From NCBI GenBank assembly GCA_025175895.1, contig CM046003.1:28913245-28977244 (forward strand): a stretch of 64,000 bases of DNA. The letters run 5' to 3'. This document shows positions 1 through 11,263 of the stretch, piece after piece. This DNA is from Wurfbainia villosa. Its lineage: Eukaryota; Streptophyta; Magnoliopsida; Zingiberales; Zingiberaceae. A model generated the notes under the pieces. The model made no database searches and was not told the origin of the DNA. It was given only the letters and a program-made list of their open reading frames with translations. Every line of letters begins with the position of its first letter. The first letter of the stretch is position 1. Both the position numbers and the translations under genes were made by a program.

Positions 1-1360
1 GATCAATCGTTGATCTTTTTGGTTAATTGAGGATCATGATGTACTACTAGGTGTCACTCATGATCGTTCTATAATTAATGGTTAATTATAGACGACCAAC
101 ATAAACTGAGAACCTATTTGGTCACACGCACAACGAGCATAATCCGAAGGATTTAAAACAAGCTTGAGAATGAGATTCTCAAACCGAGAGAAACTAGGTT
201 TGGTTGGACCAAACAAGGATCGAGCATGAAATCGTTTCAGTCGCAATGGAAGCGTGGATGGGTCGTGTCTTATGAAGACATGATGGATGAACCAAATTGG
301 TTTGGTTCTAATCCAATGGTGAAGAATAAACCAAAGGGGTTTGGTTTGTTTTAAACGAATGAACCAAAGTTGGTTCGGTTCGTTTTAATTTAAAATAAAC
401 CAATGCGGTTTGGTTTATTTTAACTTAAGTTATTGGAGAGGGTTAACGGGTTTTGGTTATGAACCAATAACCGCTAGGAGATGGTTTCTTGATGGTTAAG
501 AAACATGCGCTCTATAAAAGCGCGATTAGAGATTGGAGAGCCCTAAGGGTTTTGGTATTTTTGGAAAATCTTTTCCTCTCCTCCTCTTCTCCTCTTCTTG
601 CCAGCGCCCAACTTCTTGCCGCCGCCCACCACCGCCCAAGCTCCACTAGTTGGCATCTAGCAGTTGTCGTCCTCCCCACTTGCCGGCGTCTAGCTGCTGC
701 CGGAGGAGCTCCGGTGATCTTCCTTGGCTCCGGCGACAAGGTGAGCACCTAGCTTTCCTTATTTGGCCGGCGTAAGTTCTCCACCAAAGCTATCCAGTTT
801 TCCGGACAGCTTGTTTCCTTCATGTCGGAGCGTCGTTTGGACGGCGTTTGGAGTTCCGACAGCAGCTACCATGCGGGGGATTCGATCTCCGGTAATCCTA
901 ATAGGTGGAGGACGAAGGATTCGTTAAACGGTTGACGAATACCTTTCCGGAGAAGCGAATTTTGGGTACTCGTTTTTTAATCCGAATTTTGATTCGAATT
1001 GTGATCTTCTCTCGATCACATCGTCTTCGATACAAGGCTAGTGACTTGTAAGAAGACGAGGCTCGTGGCTTTGTGAAGTCATCCCGATGATACTCGACGT
1101 GGATACGGATAGAGGTGATTCTAGCGAGAGTCGCTCCGATTGATGTCTTTCCCGTTACACGTGATACGTTAGGTATACGTAGAATAATTTCCTTTTATTG
1201 CAAAATTTAAAACTATGATTATGTCTACACATGTTGTACTATGCATACGTGTGGTGTGTGTTGTAATAAATTAGATTTATTGCTTTTTATTTCTTCCACT
1301 GTGCACATGTTTACGAAACATGTTCGAACACACACTTGCCGCGTTGTCAGAAACCCAACA
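1..1360 (+). mobile_element. Copia-A LTR (3' LTR or solo LTR), cut by window start
   Basis: The stretch is the reverse complement of about 33,281-34,611 and of the matching part of the LTR at 40,429, so it is a third copy of the Copia-A LTR in the opposite orientation. It ends at 1360 in AAACCCAACA, the 3' terminus of this LTR family. No primer-binding site (TGGTATC) follows, so it is either a 3' LTR whose element lies to the left or a solo LTR. The 5' part of the LTR is outside the window, so its TSD cannot be tested. Small ORFs inside it have no recognisable product. Confidence 0.88.
513..519 (+). promoter_or_regulatory. TATA box of Copia-A LTR
   Basis: TATAAAA in the context CTCTATAAAAG. 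The same box is conserved in the two other Copia-A LTRs (minus strand, 34,112-34,118 and 41,253-41,259), which supports a real U3 promoter element. Confidence 0.55.
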
Positions 1361-2051
1361 AGTGATGCTTGCATCTGTAACCTTCATCTCAGGATTAGTC
1401 GAGGCGACGCCTCGACTGCGACTTGTCCTGCAGCAGTCGAGCTTCGACTCTCACCGTTGACCACTACATACGATCAGTTGAGTTGCCACCTCCACTGTTC
1501 CAGAGCAGTCGAGGCGTTGACTCGATTGTACCTTGCCGACGACAAGTTTCTCTTCCTGATGAATGCAGTAAGGGCAACAATTGAGGTGTCAACTCATTGT
1601 TGTCTTTAAGACCCATTGTTTCAGTCAGCTCTAAGACTGAAACACACCTAGTAAAGACTCTACCCCGAGATCCTTTATTTGCCAAGACTCCGGCCATCAG
1701 TCATTCTTGGACTTTTCACCTTGTCACTCTCGCAAGGAATTTCTCTACTGCCAAGGAATCACTCTTCTTGGACTTTTCACCTTGCACCCCCGCAAGAAAT
1801 TTCCAACCGTCAAGGAATCAACCATCTTAGACTTTTCACCTTGTACCCTAGTAAGGAATTTTCAGCTATAAAGGAATTATCCATCTTAGATTTTTCACCA
1901 AGGTCCACCCGTGAATTTCTCACCTGTCAAGGAATTAACCATCTTAGACTTTTCACCAAGGTCCACCTTTAAATTTTTCACACTCATTTAAACCTTTGTC
2001 AAATACCAAAATATAACTTAAAGCTTTCAGTTCCAACCGAAGGAACTTTCT
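1361..2051. other. Unassigned spacer, no convincing gene
   Basis: Sequence between the Copia-A LTR and the FEN1 fragments. It contains several GTCGAGGC/CAGTCGA-type motifs resembling those in the SIRE-like LTR at 55,574, and a short tandem array (separate entry). It could be a retrotransposon LTR fragment or the outer end of the CACTA element. I could not find a CACTA terminus here. Confidence 0.5.
1700..1985. repeat. Tandem repeat, about 5 units of 58-61 bp
   Basis: The core ACTTTTCACC (one copy ATTTTTCACC) recurs at 1711, 1772, 1831, 1890 and 1948, giving spacings of 61, 59, 59 and 58 bp. Flanking CAAGGAAT and CATCTTAG blocks recur with it. Confidence 0.85.
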
Positions 2052-3001
2052 ATTTTTTTTTCTTCTTCTTTTTTTGCAGTTCGAGCTTTAGACTTCTTGT
2101 CAGTAGTAGTTTCTTTTGGAGCTTTGTCACTCTCCTGAGAAATATTGTAGAACATAACAACTAACGAGTAAGAATTCACAGAGGACTCTTAAATGTTTAT
2201 GGTTGTTAAAGAACTTTAAACATTCACAGGTCAGCCATAAAAGGAGAATTGGCACTTGCACTATTTTACCATGTGCATGGTTTTGAGTCATTGCATCAAG
2301 GCAGAAGCCAGTACCAGATTTGAAAGTTCAGAATAATCTTTTTATAATGTCATTTATATAATTAAAGAACCACATACCTTTCTACTGGAGTTATCCACTT
2401 TAGTTCTGGAACCACAACAAACTGAAGGTGATGCAACTAAATCTTGCGCGTGTGAATGGGGGAAAATATAGAGCACCTTTCTTTGGTTATGTTCTCCAAG
2501 ATATTCTCCATATATGCAACTATGCTGACGGATGAGCTTCAAAGCTGTTTGTCCTCCAATGCCTAAAAAGTAACATTGCATAGAAAGTTACAAAAGAAAA
2601 TAATAATAACACAAAAAAAAAAGCTGCTATGTATATTATGTACATAGTAAAAAAAAAATACATATTCTAGGAAGAAGAAATAAAAATCAAATGAATGTCC
2701 TATGCACATAGAGATGAGTTCTGGAAATATAGAACATAACAACAGTGCATAAAGAACCTAAAACCTATAATGCAACCATAGAAAGGTAATCGACATTATT
2801 TTGTTTTTGTTGACACAAAAGTTCAAGAATCCATGTCTTTCTGAGGGAACTACAAACACCTAGCTAGAGATTAACAAGAAACAAATATATTTAGGATATT
2901 AAAATTTAAAAAAAAAACAAAACAAAATATGTTATAATGCATCATTCTACATTGTCACTTTTGCAAAGAGCGGCACACTGAACTTCTGCTTCACAGGGTG
3001 C
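2052..3001 (-). pseudogene. FEN1: Flap endonuclease 1 (FEN1) gene fragments with introns, decayed
   Basis: Minus-strand pieces match FEN1 in collinear order. FEN1 is the structure-specific nuclease that removes 5' flaps in DNA replication and repair. Piece 1 (3001-2951) encodes APCEAEVQCAALCKSDN, the acidic metal-binding segment. Piece 2 (2859-2812) resembles the VYAVASEDMDSLTFG block, with a one-base insertion and a stop. Piece 3 (2562-2378) encodes GIGGQTALKLIRQH (helix-3-turn-helix), then ENILENITKER in a shifted frame after a 4-bp insertion, and PELKW before a GTATGT splice donor. Piece 4 (2134-2052) follows a TTTCTCAG acceptor and is Lys-rich (ESDKAPKETTTDKKSKA), possibly the C-terminal tail. 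Acceptor-like AGs precede pieces 2, 3 and 4, so this is a genomic copy, not a retrocopy. The N-terminal half is absent. Pieces 1 and 3 are firm; 2 and 4 are weaker. It sits 3' of the CACTA ORF, suggesting gene capture. Confidence 0.8.
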
Positions 3002-3360
3002 CTTAATTTATATCAGAAAGATAAGTTTATCTTCTAAAACAAGAGATAAAATACTTATGAATTAAACAATTGGGATGCTTAAGTTTTTCTTGCGCGTATG
3101 ATGTTGATCTCATTGGGATGCTTAAGAATTAATGCCCTCATCTGATGTATGACAAGTATTAATTAGTAAGGAATAATCATTAGCTATTTCTGTCATGATT
3201 TTTTTTTCATGTTTAATGAGTAATAAATAAAAAAAATACCTCAAGGATATGTTATTATTATGAGCTACTTATAGTATTAGGGTCTTGGTTAGAAAAGAAG
3301 AATGACTCATTAATTAATGAATATCGAAAGAAATATTCATGCATTTATGGCTCTACTTCA
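3002..3360. other. AT-rich spacer
   Basis: No gene seen. A short direct repeat (TTGGGATGCTTAAG) occurs twice, near 3070 and 3115. This probably held intron or upstream sequence of the captured FEN1 copy, or CACTA 3' sequence. Confidence 0.4.
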
Positions 3361-3511
3361 ATCTTGACCTGATCTTACATCAACTGCTCTACTATAGTGA
3401 TCCAATCTTCTAGTGACTGCTTTAATTCCGTCACATGATCCCTCAATTCTTGATTTTTTTCTTAAAGCTTCCACTCCAGTAGATGAAGAACTGGGATGAC
3501 CCTTGAGCAAA
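3361..3511 (-). pseudogene. CACTA second-ORF C-terminal part (left fragment)
   Basis: Minus-strand translation, with one frameshift in a run of seven A, gives an EALRKKNQELRDHVTELKQ segment and a following amphipathic coiled coil. This is typical of the C-terminus of the plant Ptta/En/Spm-type transposon ORF. It is the direct continuation of 43,263-43,023: removing the 39.5-kb Tat insertion and one GCCAT rejoins a reading frame through a degenerate LYDLGS(stop)AK block that resembles the family's VYGLGSQA motif. Confidence 0.6.
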
Positions 3512-3516
3512 GCCAT
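3512..3516. repeat. TSD GCCAT of the Tat Gypsy element (partner 43,018-43,022)
   Basis: The same five bases flank both outer LTR ends of the 39.5-kb composite insertion, proving a single insertion event and fixing both boundaries. Confidence 0.92.
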
Positions 3517-4551
3517 TGATGCAGCGAAGAAGATTTGTTCGCTTCCTTCCGATGCGATGAGGCACAAGGGAGCTTTGGGGGTTTTCTTCGGCCGCAACAG
3601 TAAAGATGAAAGAGTAAAGCAGAGAAACACAAACCAGCACAGGCAACAAAACCAAGACACAGGATGTAACGTGGTTCAGAATAAGGATTTCTACTCCACG
3701 GAGGTGAGCTCTCTCACCGGATGCAGTGCCAAAACACTTTCACTATGAACGTCCTCCTTCGCGGAAAGGAAACTTCCCGGAGGTGGAGGAGAAAACCTCT
3801 TACAGTCCAATCACAATACAAGGAAAAAAAAACAAGAAAGAGTACACGAAAAGCGAAGATCACCACTCTCCTTCTCCAGCGAAGTGGTAGCTCTCCTCCC
3901 AATGCGTCTTTGTTTCTTGCTGGTTGGAATAATGCGGATCCCCCTTCCTTCTATCCTCTTCCTCCCTTTTATTCTCCTCCTCTGATCCATCGTTACCTCG
4001 CAAGTTGTCCCAATCGTACACGTGGCCACCACGTCCACCTGGAGAATAATTCTGTTACAAATACGAGGAGCAAAGGCTCCTCGGAATATTGTGTGGGGAC
4101 CGCCCCTTCTGTTACATAACATCTCTTCATCTATATTTTGGGGAACTAGGTTAGCCTGTCCCTCTCAACTATTTGTTTTTGGTGAAACTAACCTAGACCT
4201 ATAGCTCATGGGTGGCATAGCCCTTGGGCTCTTCAGCAGCCCGAACCAACTCCCCTTCTTTCCACACCAAACTACTTCCGGACTGATTAGGCCAAGTTGA
4301 TTCTTATCCGTCCCATCTGCTTCTAAGCCTATCAAGACAAACCGATTCTCTTTCATTTCCTAGCGAAGCGCCCTCCGCCTCCGCTTTGCCGTGCCAATTA
4401 CCTCAACTGGCTCTCCCGGGCCAATCGTTCCAAGCGATTGCGCCCGAACCATTCTCCTTCTTTCTTCGCCGAACCAACTATGTGGTTCGGATAGTGTCTT
4501 ACATGCGAGCCCTCTTATCCGGTTCACAGAGAAGAGGTAACAGCAGTATCA
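3517..4551 (-). repeat. 3' LTR of the Tat element (left end)
   Basis: 1035 bp, matching 32,618-33,280 plus 42,654-43,017 (1027 bp together). It starts TGATGC and ends AGTATCA. At 4185-4189 it carries AAACT uninterrupted, which is the empty equivalent of the Copia-A insertion site in the other LTR. Confidence 0.92.
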
Positions 4552-4743
4552 TTAGTCAACTCACAAAATAGTCAAGCGAAGTTATAAGCTTGACTGTATA
4601 AGGTCTCTACTCCATCCTTTGCCCGTTAATTCAAATTCACTTCCCTCTTACAACCTCATATTATATACTTGAGGCGGCCTAATGGGCCTATGGGCCCCGC
4701 TTCTCTCTTTCTTTTGTATAGTCGAACCGTCGCACAAAAACCC
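4552..4743. other. Tat internal region next to the 3' LTR; no clear polypurine tract
   Basis: A polypurine tract would be expected on the minus strand just before the LTR, but the bases read GAGTTGACTAA, so the tract is degenerate or unusual. No gene is seen before the antisense promoter at 4744. Confidence 0.45.
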
Positions 4744-4750
4744 TATATAA
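4744..4750 (+). promoter_or_regulatory. TATA box for antisense gene aORF1
   Basis: TATATAA (context CCCTATATAAATC) lies 34 bp upstream of the first in-frame ATG (4784) and 169 bp upstream of the next (4919). It reads away from the 3' LTR into the antisense ORF, so it is a candidate internal promoter independent of the LTR. Confidence 0.5.
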
Positions 4751-4783
4751 ATCTTCGCCTCTTCCTTTTAGGCATGACTTAGC

Positions 4784-5478
4784 GTGCCTAACCATCTTGT
4801 CTTTTCCGCTTCTTCCCTCCAGCAACTCCCTCCGGCAGCGTTTCAGCGACCTAGCTTTTCCTTCTCCACACGTTTCTCCTTAAACCCTCAAGTAAGTACT
4901 CTACTCTGTTCTACACCTATGACCCCTAAGACCACTATCTCGCCTCCTTGGTATGAGCACACCGTCACACAACTAAACTGCGACCATTATTTCTTTAACC
5001 TTAAAGATCAGTTCATAGATCCTTCCATAAAATGCTGCTTCACCACTAAGACTCACCAACCACACCGTCCTCCCTCTGGTCTGACCTGTTTCTTTTTCGA
5101 ACAGTTCCTCAACGGCTTGTTTCTACCTATACCCTCCCTCTATCTAGAAATCTTAGATTTCTATAGGCTGCCTCTAAACCAATTTACCCCCAATTCCTTT
5201 CGCATTTTATCGGGGACTATTATAGTATTTCAACACCTAAATCTCCCTTTATCCCCTCAAATATTCCACTGCTTCTTTCAGTTAAAATTTTCCAAGGCAG
5301 GCCTTTTTTACCTTTCTAGCCGCATGGACTGCCACTTCCTAATGAATATGCCTACTTCCCATAAAGGATGGGAAGAACTGTATTTCTTTGTTCAGCTTCC
5401 AGCACCTCTACCTTACTCAGATACCTGGAAGCTAGAACTCCCTGAACTACCCCCTTTCCGTGAAATGAGGACCCAATG
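4784..5478 (+). pseudogene. Antisense aORF1, 5' exon: Transposase_28 ('putative gypsy type transposon') domain
   Basis: Open frame on the strand opposite gag-pol. The first ATG is 4784; the in-frame ATG at 4919 (MTPKTTISPPWYEH) is more probable because 4784 lies only about 34 bp from the TATA box. Segments such as YRLPLNQFTPNSFRILSG, a following aromatic-rich stretch, and SHKGWEELYFFVQLP match the conserved blocks of the plant Transposase_28 family, known as an additional ORF of Tat-type Gypsy elements. Its biochemical role is unknown. Copia-B splits the frame at 5478. Joining across that insertion keeps the frame open into 14,706-14,830. The domain itself has no stop codon, unlike the sense-strand pol. 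Confidence 0.8.
5474..5478. repeat. TSD CAATG of Copia-B (partner 14,701-14,705)
   Basis: Identical five bases flank the LTR termini. Removing one copy plus the insertion restores the aORF1 reading frame. Confidence 0.92.
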
Positions 5479-7300
5479 TGTTGGACTTTCCGAGCTGCAA
5501 AAACCGCTTTTTGCGTTGCGGAAACCCCGGAAGTCCGGCCATGGATCCGTGCGAAGATATATTAAAATAAAACATGTATGTGCTTAAGTAAACCTAGATA
5601 TAACTTAGATCTAGAAGGTGAGAGCATTACCCTTGAAGCGATGCCCTTCGCTTATCCCGTTCGTCCAAATGGATTGCCGGAACTCGAGAGTGTCAAGTGT
5701 ACACTCCTCTATTGGTATCCACACAAGCAATAGGTGGAGAAAACACAACCTTGAGTGTGCTAGCACCCTTTGGATGGTTCGGCCAAGATGAGGATTGGGA
5801 GAGCTTGAGAGAGTGATCCAAGGAGGAAGAAGATGGAGTTACCACAAAATGAATTCCCTTCATCAAGTGGAGTGGCCGGCCACTTCAAGTCTTAGGGGGT
5901 TACATGCATGCATGTAACTCCAAGAGCCAATGGCTCTTGGTCTCCCTCATGAGGTGACACCACATGATAAGTCAATGATGATGTGGAACATCATCATTAG
6001 ACGACCCCCATGCCATGTCACCTTGACATGACAATTGGTCAAGTCAAAATTGACCATTCATCTTCCCTCTCAAGTCAAGTCAAACTTGACCTCTTATCTC
6101 CCATGGTTGATCAAATCTAACCACTTGATTCAAGTCAATTTGATTTAATGAATCTCTATTCATTAATTTAAATTGACTAAATGAATCAAATCTAAATTAG
6201 ACTCATTCAACACTTGAATCAACTTGAGTCTAACTCAATTAGTCTAATTTGAATTACTTTTAATCCAATTTGGTTCATCCCATGAACCTAATCCTCATGG
6301 TTCATCATATGAACCTAATCTCCACCTAATTGCCCTTTGTGTGTGACCCTATAGGTTCTTGTAACGTTGGCAATGTCCCTAAACCGATTTAGAAACATAA
6401 GCAATGAGTGGTATCTAGCAACACATCATTGCTACCCAAGTTACAAGAATGTTGAGCTCCAACATCACCTTTGTGACTATTAATTGTGACTCTCACAATA
6501 TGTGACAATGTCCCTCTATCCTTGACATCTAGATTGACCAATTGATGCACATACCGTGTCATCCTCGGTACAATCTATATCTTAAACTCCAAGTAGACTC
6601 ACTCTAATCAAATGAGCTTAATATCTCATATTGACTCATTTGGGCATGGTCATGCACTTCGTGGTCTCACTCTATCAAGAATAACGATGTCACTCTTGTC
6701 ATATAGGAGGGATAGATCCCATCTACATCACTCACATCCCTCCGAATAATTTGTTACATACTCAGTAATCGCCTTTATAGTCCACCCATTTACGGGTGAC
6801 GTTTGACGAAGCCAAAGTATGAAACTCCTTATGTAGGGAACCATGGTGACTTCAGGTCCAAGAACTAATAGCCATACTAATAGTCACATGAGAAAGTATA
6901 TGACACTCATATAACAATCCATGATACTTTCTCATGGCGGGTCATTTAGTATACATTCTCCAATGCATACCCATGTGTCAACTTGATATCTCATATCCAT
7001 AACTTGTGAGATCAAGTCATCATGTTGACCTACATGCTAGTCTTTACGCATTAACATTGTCCCTGAATGTTAATACTCGACTAGGAATGATTAAGAGTAG
7101 TATTCTCTATATCATCTCATTATCGATTCTACCAATCGATTGATATAGATAAGAACCTACTACTCAAGGACGTTATTATACTTAGTTATTTGGCACAAAT
7201 ACAAGTAAATATAATAACCATGCCTTTATAAATAGGAATATGATACAATAAAGTCCATACAACAATCATCACATGATTGGCTCTAGGGCTTTCACTAATA
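5479..7300 (-). repeat. 3' LTR of Copia-B
   Basis: 1822 bp. The plus strand starts TGTTGGACTTTCCGAGC and ends TTCACTAATA; the terminal CA has mutated to TA compared with the other LTR. It keeps segments missing from the 5' LTR, including a CATCATCATTAGACGA stretch near 5990 and a CCTCATGGTTCAT stretch near 6290. Confidence 0.9.
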
Positions 7301-7311
7301 ATCTCCCACTA
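7301..7311 (-). other. Polypurine tract of Copia-B
   Basis: The minus strand reads AGTGGGAGAT immediately before the LTR. This is the standard GTGGGAGA-type plus-strand primer of plant Copia elements. Confidence 0.7.
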
Positions 7312-7364
7312 GCACTAATGTCAATCACCGTAGTATCTAATACCCAATGACCTAGTGTGACAAT

Positions 7365-8075
7365 CATACTTTTTCTATGCCAAAGCCTTCGTCAAGGGAT
7401 CTGCGATGTTAGCTTCTGTGGGTACTCTGCAAATCTTCACATCTCCTCTATCGATAATCTCTCGAATGAGATGGAAGCATCGTAGTATGTGTTTGGTTCA
7501 CTAGTGTGAGCGAGGTTCCTTAGCCTGTGCAATCGCTCCATTGTTGTCACAATAGAGCTCTATGGGATATGCTATACTAGGAACCACTCCAAGCTCAGTA
7601 ATGAACTTGCGGATCCAAACTTCCTCCTTTGCTGCCTCAGATGCAGCAATATACTCAACTTCTGTTGTAGAATCAACAACTGTGTCCTGCTTCAAACTCT
7701 TCCAGCTCACAGCGCCACCATTCAAGCAAAACACGAATCCTGACTGCGATCTATAATCATCCTGGTCAGTTTGGAAGCTGGCATCGCTGTAACCCTTTAC
7801 AGCTAGCTCCTCATCGCCTCCAAATATCAAGAAATATATTCTTTAGTCCTTCTCAAGTACTTAAGAATATTCTTGACTGCTATCCAGTGACACTCACCTG
7901 GATCTGACTGGTATCTACTCGTCATGCTCAAAGCATACGAAACATCAGGACGAGTACACAGCATGGCGTACATGATAGATCCTATAGCATATGCGTAAGG
8001 GATCTTATCAATGCGGTCTCTCTCCTCTCTAGAAGAGGGACTTTGAGTCTTCGAAAGACTCACACCATGTGACAT
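7365..8075 (-). pseudogene. Copia-B RNase H and end of RT
   Basis: 7827-8075 carries the end of RT (DKIPYAYAIGSIMYAMLCTR and the SMTSRYQSDPGECHW block). 7501-7830 carries Ty1-type RNase H: GYSDASFQTD, SGFVFCLNGGAVSWKSLKQ, ASEAAKEEVWIRKF and LYCDNNGAIAQAKEPRSH. The frame is interrupted near 7830 and after 7501, where the remaining C-terminal part up to about 7365 contains stops. Known role: removes RNA from the RNA:DNA hybrid during reverse transcription. Confidence 0.85.
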
Positions 8076-8099
8076 CGACAGAAGTCCCTTCTTGGAATT

Positions 8100-9017
8100 C
8101 TACATGGCAAACCGTTGTAATACTGTGTCAATGTATGTACTCTGACTTAAGCCAAGCAATCTCTTAGATCTATCTCTATATATCTTGATGCCTAGAATAC
8201 AGGTTGCTTCACCTAAGTCCTTCATTGAGAAGCACGTCCCCAGCCAAGTATTCACAGACTGTAGCGAAGGTGTGTTATTCCCAATGAGTAGTATGTCATC
8301 CACATACAATATAAGGAAGACAATTGTGTTCCCATTAACCCTCTTGTAGACACAGGGTTCATCTTCATTCTTGATGAAACCAAACTGTTTGATCACATCA
8401 TCGAATCGAAGATTCCAGCTTCGAGAAGCTTGCTTTAGCCCATAAATGGACCTTTGCAGCTTGCATACCTTCCCAGTATGCTGTGGATCTACAAAACCCT
8501 CAGGTTGTGTCATGTATACATCCTCGAGTAAGTTTTCATTCAGAAACGTGGTTTTGACATCCATATGTCAGATCTCATAATCGTGGTATGATGCAATAAC
8601 AAGCAAGATCCTAATGGAATTAAACATCGCCACTGGAGAAAAGGTTTCATCATAGTCAATACCATGAATTTGCTTGAAACCTTTAGCCACCAATCGACCC
8701 TTATAGGTATGCGTAAGTCCATCCATGTCAGTCTTTCTCCTAAAGACCCACTAACACCCAATGGGTTTGACCCCTTTAGGTGGATCAACCAAAGTCCATA
8801 CTTGGTTGGTGTACATGGATTCCATCTCAGATCTCATGGCCTCTAGCCATTTCTCATAATCTAGGCTCATCACAACTTCCTGATAGGAGGTAGGCTCATT
8901 CTCAATTAGCATAATGTCATCATGGTTAGACAAGAGAAATGAGTATCTCTCAGGCTGACGACGTAGCCTATCAGACTTGCGAAGATGTAGGTCTACTTGA
9001 ACAGGTGGTTGTTCCAT
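8100..9017 (-). pseudogene. Copia-B reverse transcriptase
   Basis: RT_2-type domain across three frames. The N-terminal part (9017-8751) has YEKWLEAMRSEMESMYTNQV. The middle is shifted near 8760 and has a stop near 8565. The C-terminal part (8564-8100) has VKTTFLNENLLEDVYM, IYGLKQASRSWN and the catalytic FLILYVDDILLIGNN. The YVDD core is intact, but at least two breaks destroy the ORF. Confidence 0.9.
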
Positions 9018-9062
9018 AACTCTTTATGTAACAACCTCATCACCCATAATACTTTGTGGTTC

Positions 9063-10460
9063 CTATTCAACCTCCATCAAGGCCTCAGTGCTATGATCCT
9101 TATCTTGAATTTCTTCAAGATTGAACGTACTCCCACTAGTTTTTCTAGAAATAAAATCCCTTTCTAGAAAAACCCCAGTCTTTGCCATAAACACTTTGTG
9201 CTGACTGGGAATGTAGAAGTAATATCTCTTTGTGTTCTTGGGATATCTAACAAAATAGCACCTATCGGATTTGGGTCCCAGTTTGTCTGAGACTTGACGT
9301 CGAACGTAAGCCTCACAACCCCAAATCCTCATAAAAGATATCTTGGGATTTCTCCCTGTCCATATCGTATATGGTGTCTTTATCACAGCCTTGGATGGTA
9401 CACAATTAAGGGTAAAGGCTGTCGTGTCTAGAGCATATCCCCAAAAGGATATAGGAAGATCTTTGTGACTCATCATAGATCATACCATATCTAATAGGGT
9501 ACGATTCCTCCTTTCGGATACACCATTCTACTGTGGTGTTCCAAGAGGAGTGAGTTGGGATAGAATCCCACACTCAGCTAGATAGTCACGAAACTCATGG
9601 CTAAGGTATTCACCACATCGATCTGATCGAAGTATCTTAATACTCTTGCCAAGCTGGTTTTGTACTTCATTCTTGAATTCTTTAAACTTTTCAAAGGATT
9701 CTGATTTATGTGTCATGAGATACACATAACCATATCTACTGAAGTCATCAGTAAATGTAATGAAGTACTTGTAACCACCTCTAGCAGCAATATTGAAAGG
9801 GCCACATACATCACTATGTATAAGTCCTAACAAGTCCGTTGCTCTTTTGCTGTGTCCACTAAAGGAAGTCTTGGTCATCTTGCCTAAAAGGCAAGACTCA
9901 CATGTCTCATATGATTCAAAATCAAATGAATCTAGCAGCCCATCCTTATGGAGCTGAGATAAGCGACTCTCATTTATGTGACCTAAGCGACAATGCCAGA
10001 GATAGGTTTGGTTCAACTCATTTGACTTGAACCTTTTGGTACTTATGTTATAGATAGGGCTCTCTATGTTTAGAAAGTAGAGTCCGTTCATTAGAGGTGC
10101 ACTACAATAGAACATATCATTTAAATAAATTGGACAACATTTGTTCTTTATTATAAATGTAAATCCTTTCTTGTCCAAACAAGAAACCAAAATTATGTTC
10201 TTAGTTAAAGCAGGCACATAACAACATTCATCTAATTCTAGTACAAGCCCAGAGGGCAGAGATAGATCATAAATTCCTACAGCAACAGCAGCAACTCTTG
10301 CTCCATTGCCTACTCGTAGGTCCACCTCGCCCTTTGTCAATGCCCTGCTATTTCTCAGCGCCTGCACATTGGTACAAATGTGAGATACACATCCGGTATC
10401 TAATACCCATGATGAAGAAATAGATAGATTGACTTCTATAACATTTATACCTGAAGTAGA
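9063..10460 (-). pseudogene. Copia-B protease and integrase
   Basis: Near 10,380-10,415 the minus strand encodes WVLDTGCVSHIC, the Copia protease active site. The frame continues into the 10,367-9,528 ORF with GAG-pre-integrase (LWHCRLGHINE with CESCLLGK, the HHCC zinc site) and the integrase core: first Asp in LIHSDVCGPF, second Asp region in KILRSDRCGEY. A stop near 9528 (TGG to TAG, just before the third catalytic residue region) and a break near 9480 split off 9,476-9,063, which holds the integrase C-terminal part (SFWGYALDTTAFTLN). Confidence 0.88.
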
Positions 10461-10489
10461 AGTCTCACTTCTCTTCTTCTTAAGATCTT

Positions 10490-11263
10490 CCAGGTATGCC
10501 TTGCAGTTACGCTTTCAGTGTCCAGCTTCCTTGCAGTGGAAGCAAGCCCCTTCCTTGGCCACCCCTCCTTTGGGTTTCAGTTCCTTGCATTTGCCCTTGG
10601 CTTGAGACTTTCCCTTACCTTTAGGCTTGCCCTTACCTTTCTTCTTTTGCACCATCAAAATGGCGTCAGATTTTCCCTTCTTAAGGTTGAGCTCAGCAGT
10701 TCTTAACATGCTGAGCATCTCAGGAAGTGGCTTATCAATTTCATTCATGTTGTAATTCATGACAAATTGATTGTAGCTTTGCGTCAAAGACTGCAAGATC
10801 AAGTCAGTGGCCAACTCTTGGCCAAGGGGAAATCCCAATATCTGTAGGTTTTCTACCTACCCAATCATCTTGAGTACATATGGACCTACAGGAGTCCCAT
10901 CTTGCATTTTGGAACCAAACAATGCCTTAGAGACTTCATATCTCTCGTGCCTTGCTTGTCCTTGATATAGTTGACGAAGATGTTCAACCATATCATAAGC
11001 ATTCATGAACTCGTGTTGCTTCTGAAGCTTAGAGTTCATGGTCGTGAGCATTAGACATGACACATCTAATGCATCATCTTAATGCTTCTTGTGTGCCTCC
11101 GAATGGGTTGTGTGACGCATGCTTTCCTTTCTTGGGTGAGAACGATTCTCAAGTTCCTGTACCAGTCCAGGAAATTTGCTCCATTGAGCTTGTCCTTCTC
11201 AAGGATAGAACGCAGAGAGAGAGAGTGTTCCTGTTTGTTGACATAGTAATCTACAACATACAA
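10490..11263 (-). pseudogene. Copia-B gag (UBN2-type) with broken zinc knuckle
   Basis: 11,263-11,066 starts MYVVDYYVNKQEHSLSLRSI and has the gag N-terminal LNGANFLDWYRNLRIVL. 11,063-10,857 and 10,838-10,515 continue it (ATDLILQSLTQSYNQFVMNY). It ends in a Lys/Gly-rich segment and a CCHC knuckle, CFHCKEAGH-stop-KRNC, in which the usual Trp codon TGG has become TGA. Three frame breaks are present. Confidence 0.88.

Noticed and set aside
489..752. 87-aa ORF with hydrophobic N-terminal region
   Set aside because: It lies within the Copia-A LTR downstream of the TATA box and is not open in the other LTR copies.
1462..1475. CACTACATACGATC as the left terminus of the split CACTA element
   Set aside because: Only CACTACA is shared with the plant CACTA terminus at 54,916; there are no subterminal repeats behind it and no matching partner.
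4784..5587. A 267-aa plus-strand host gene
   Set aside because: The ORF has the Transposase_28 blocks and lies inside the Tat element. Its last 36 codons are Copia-B LTR sequence.
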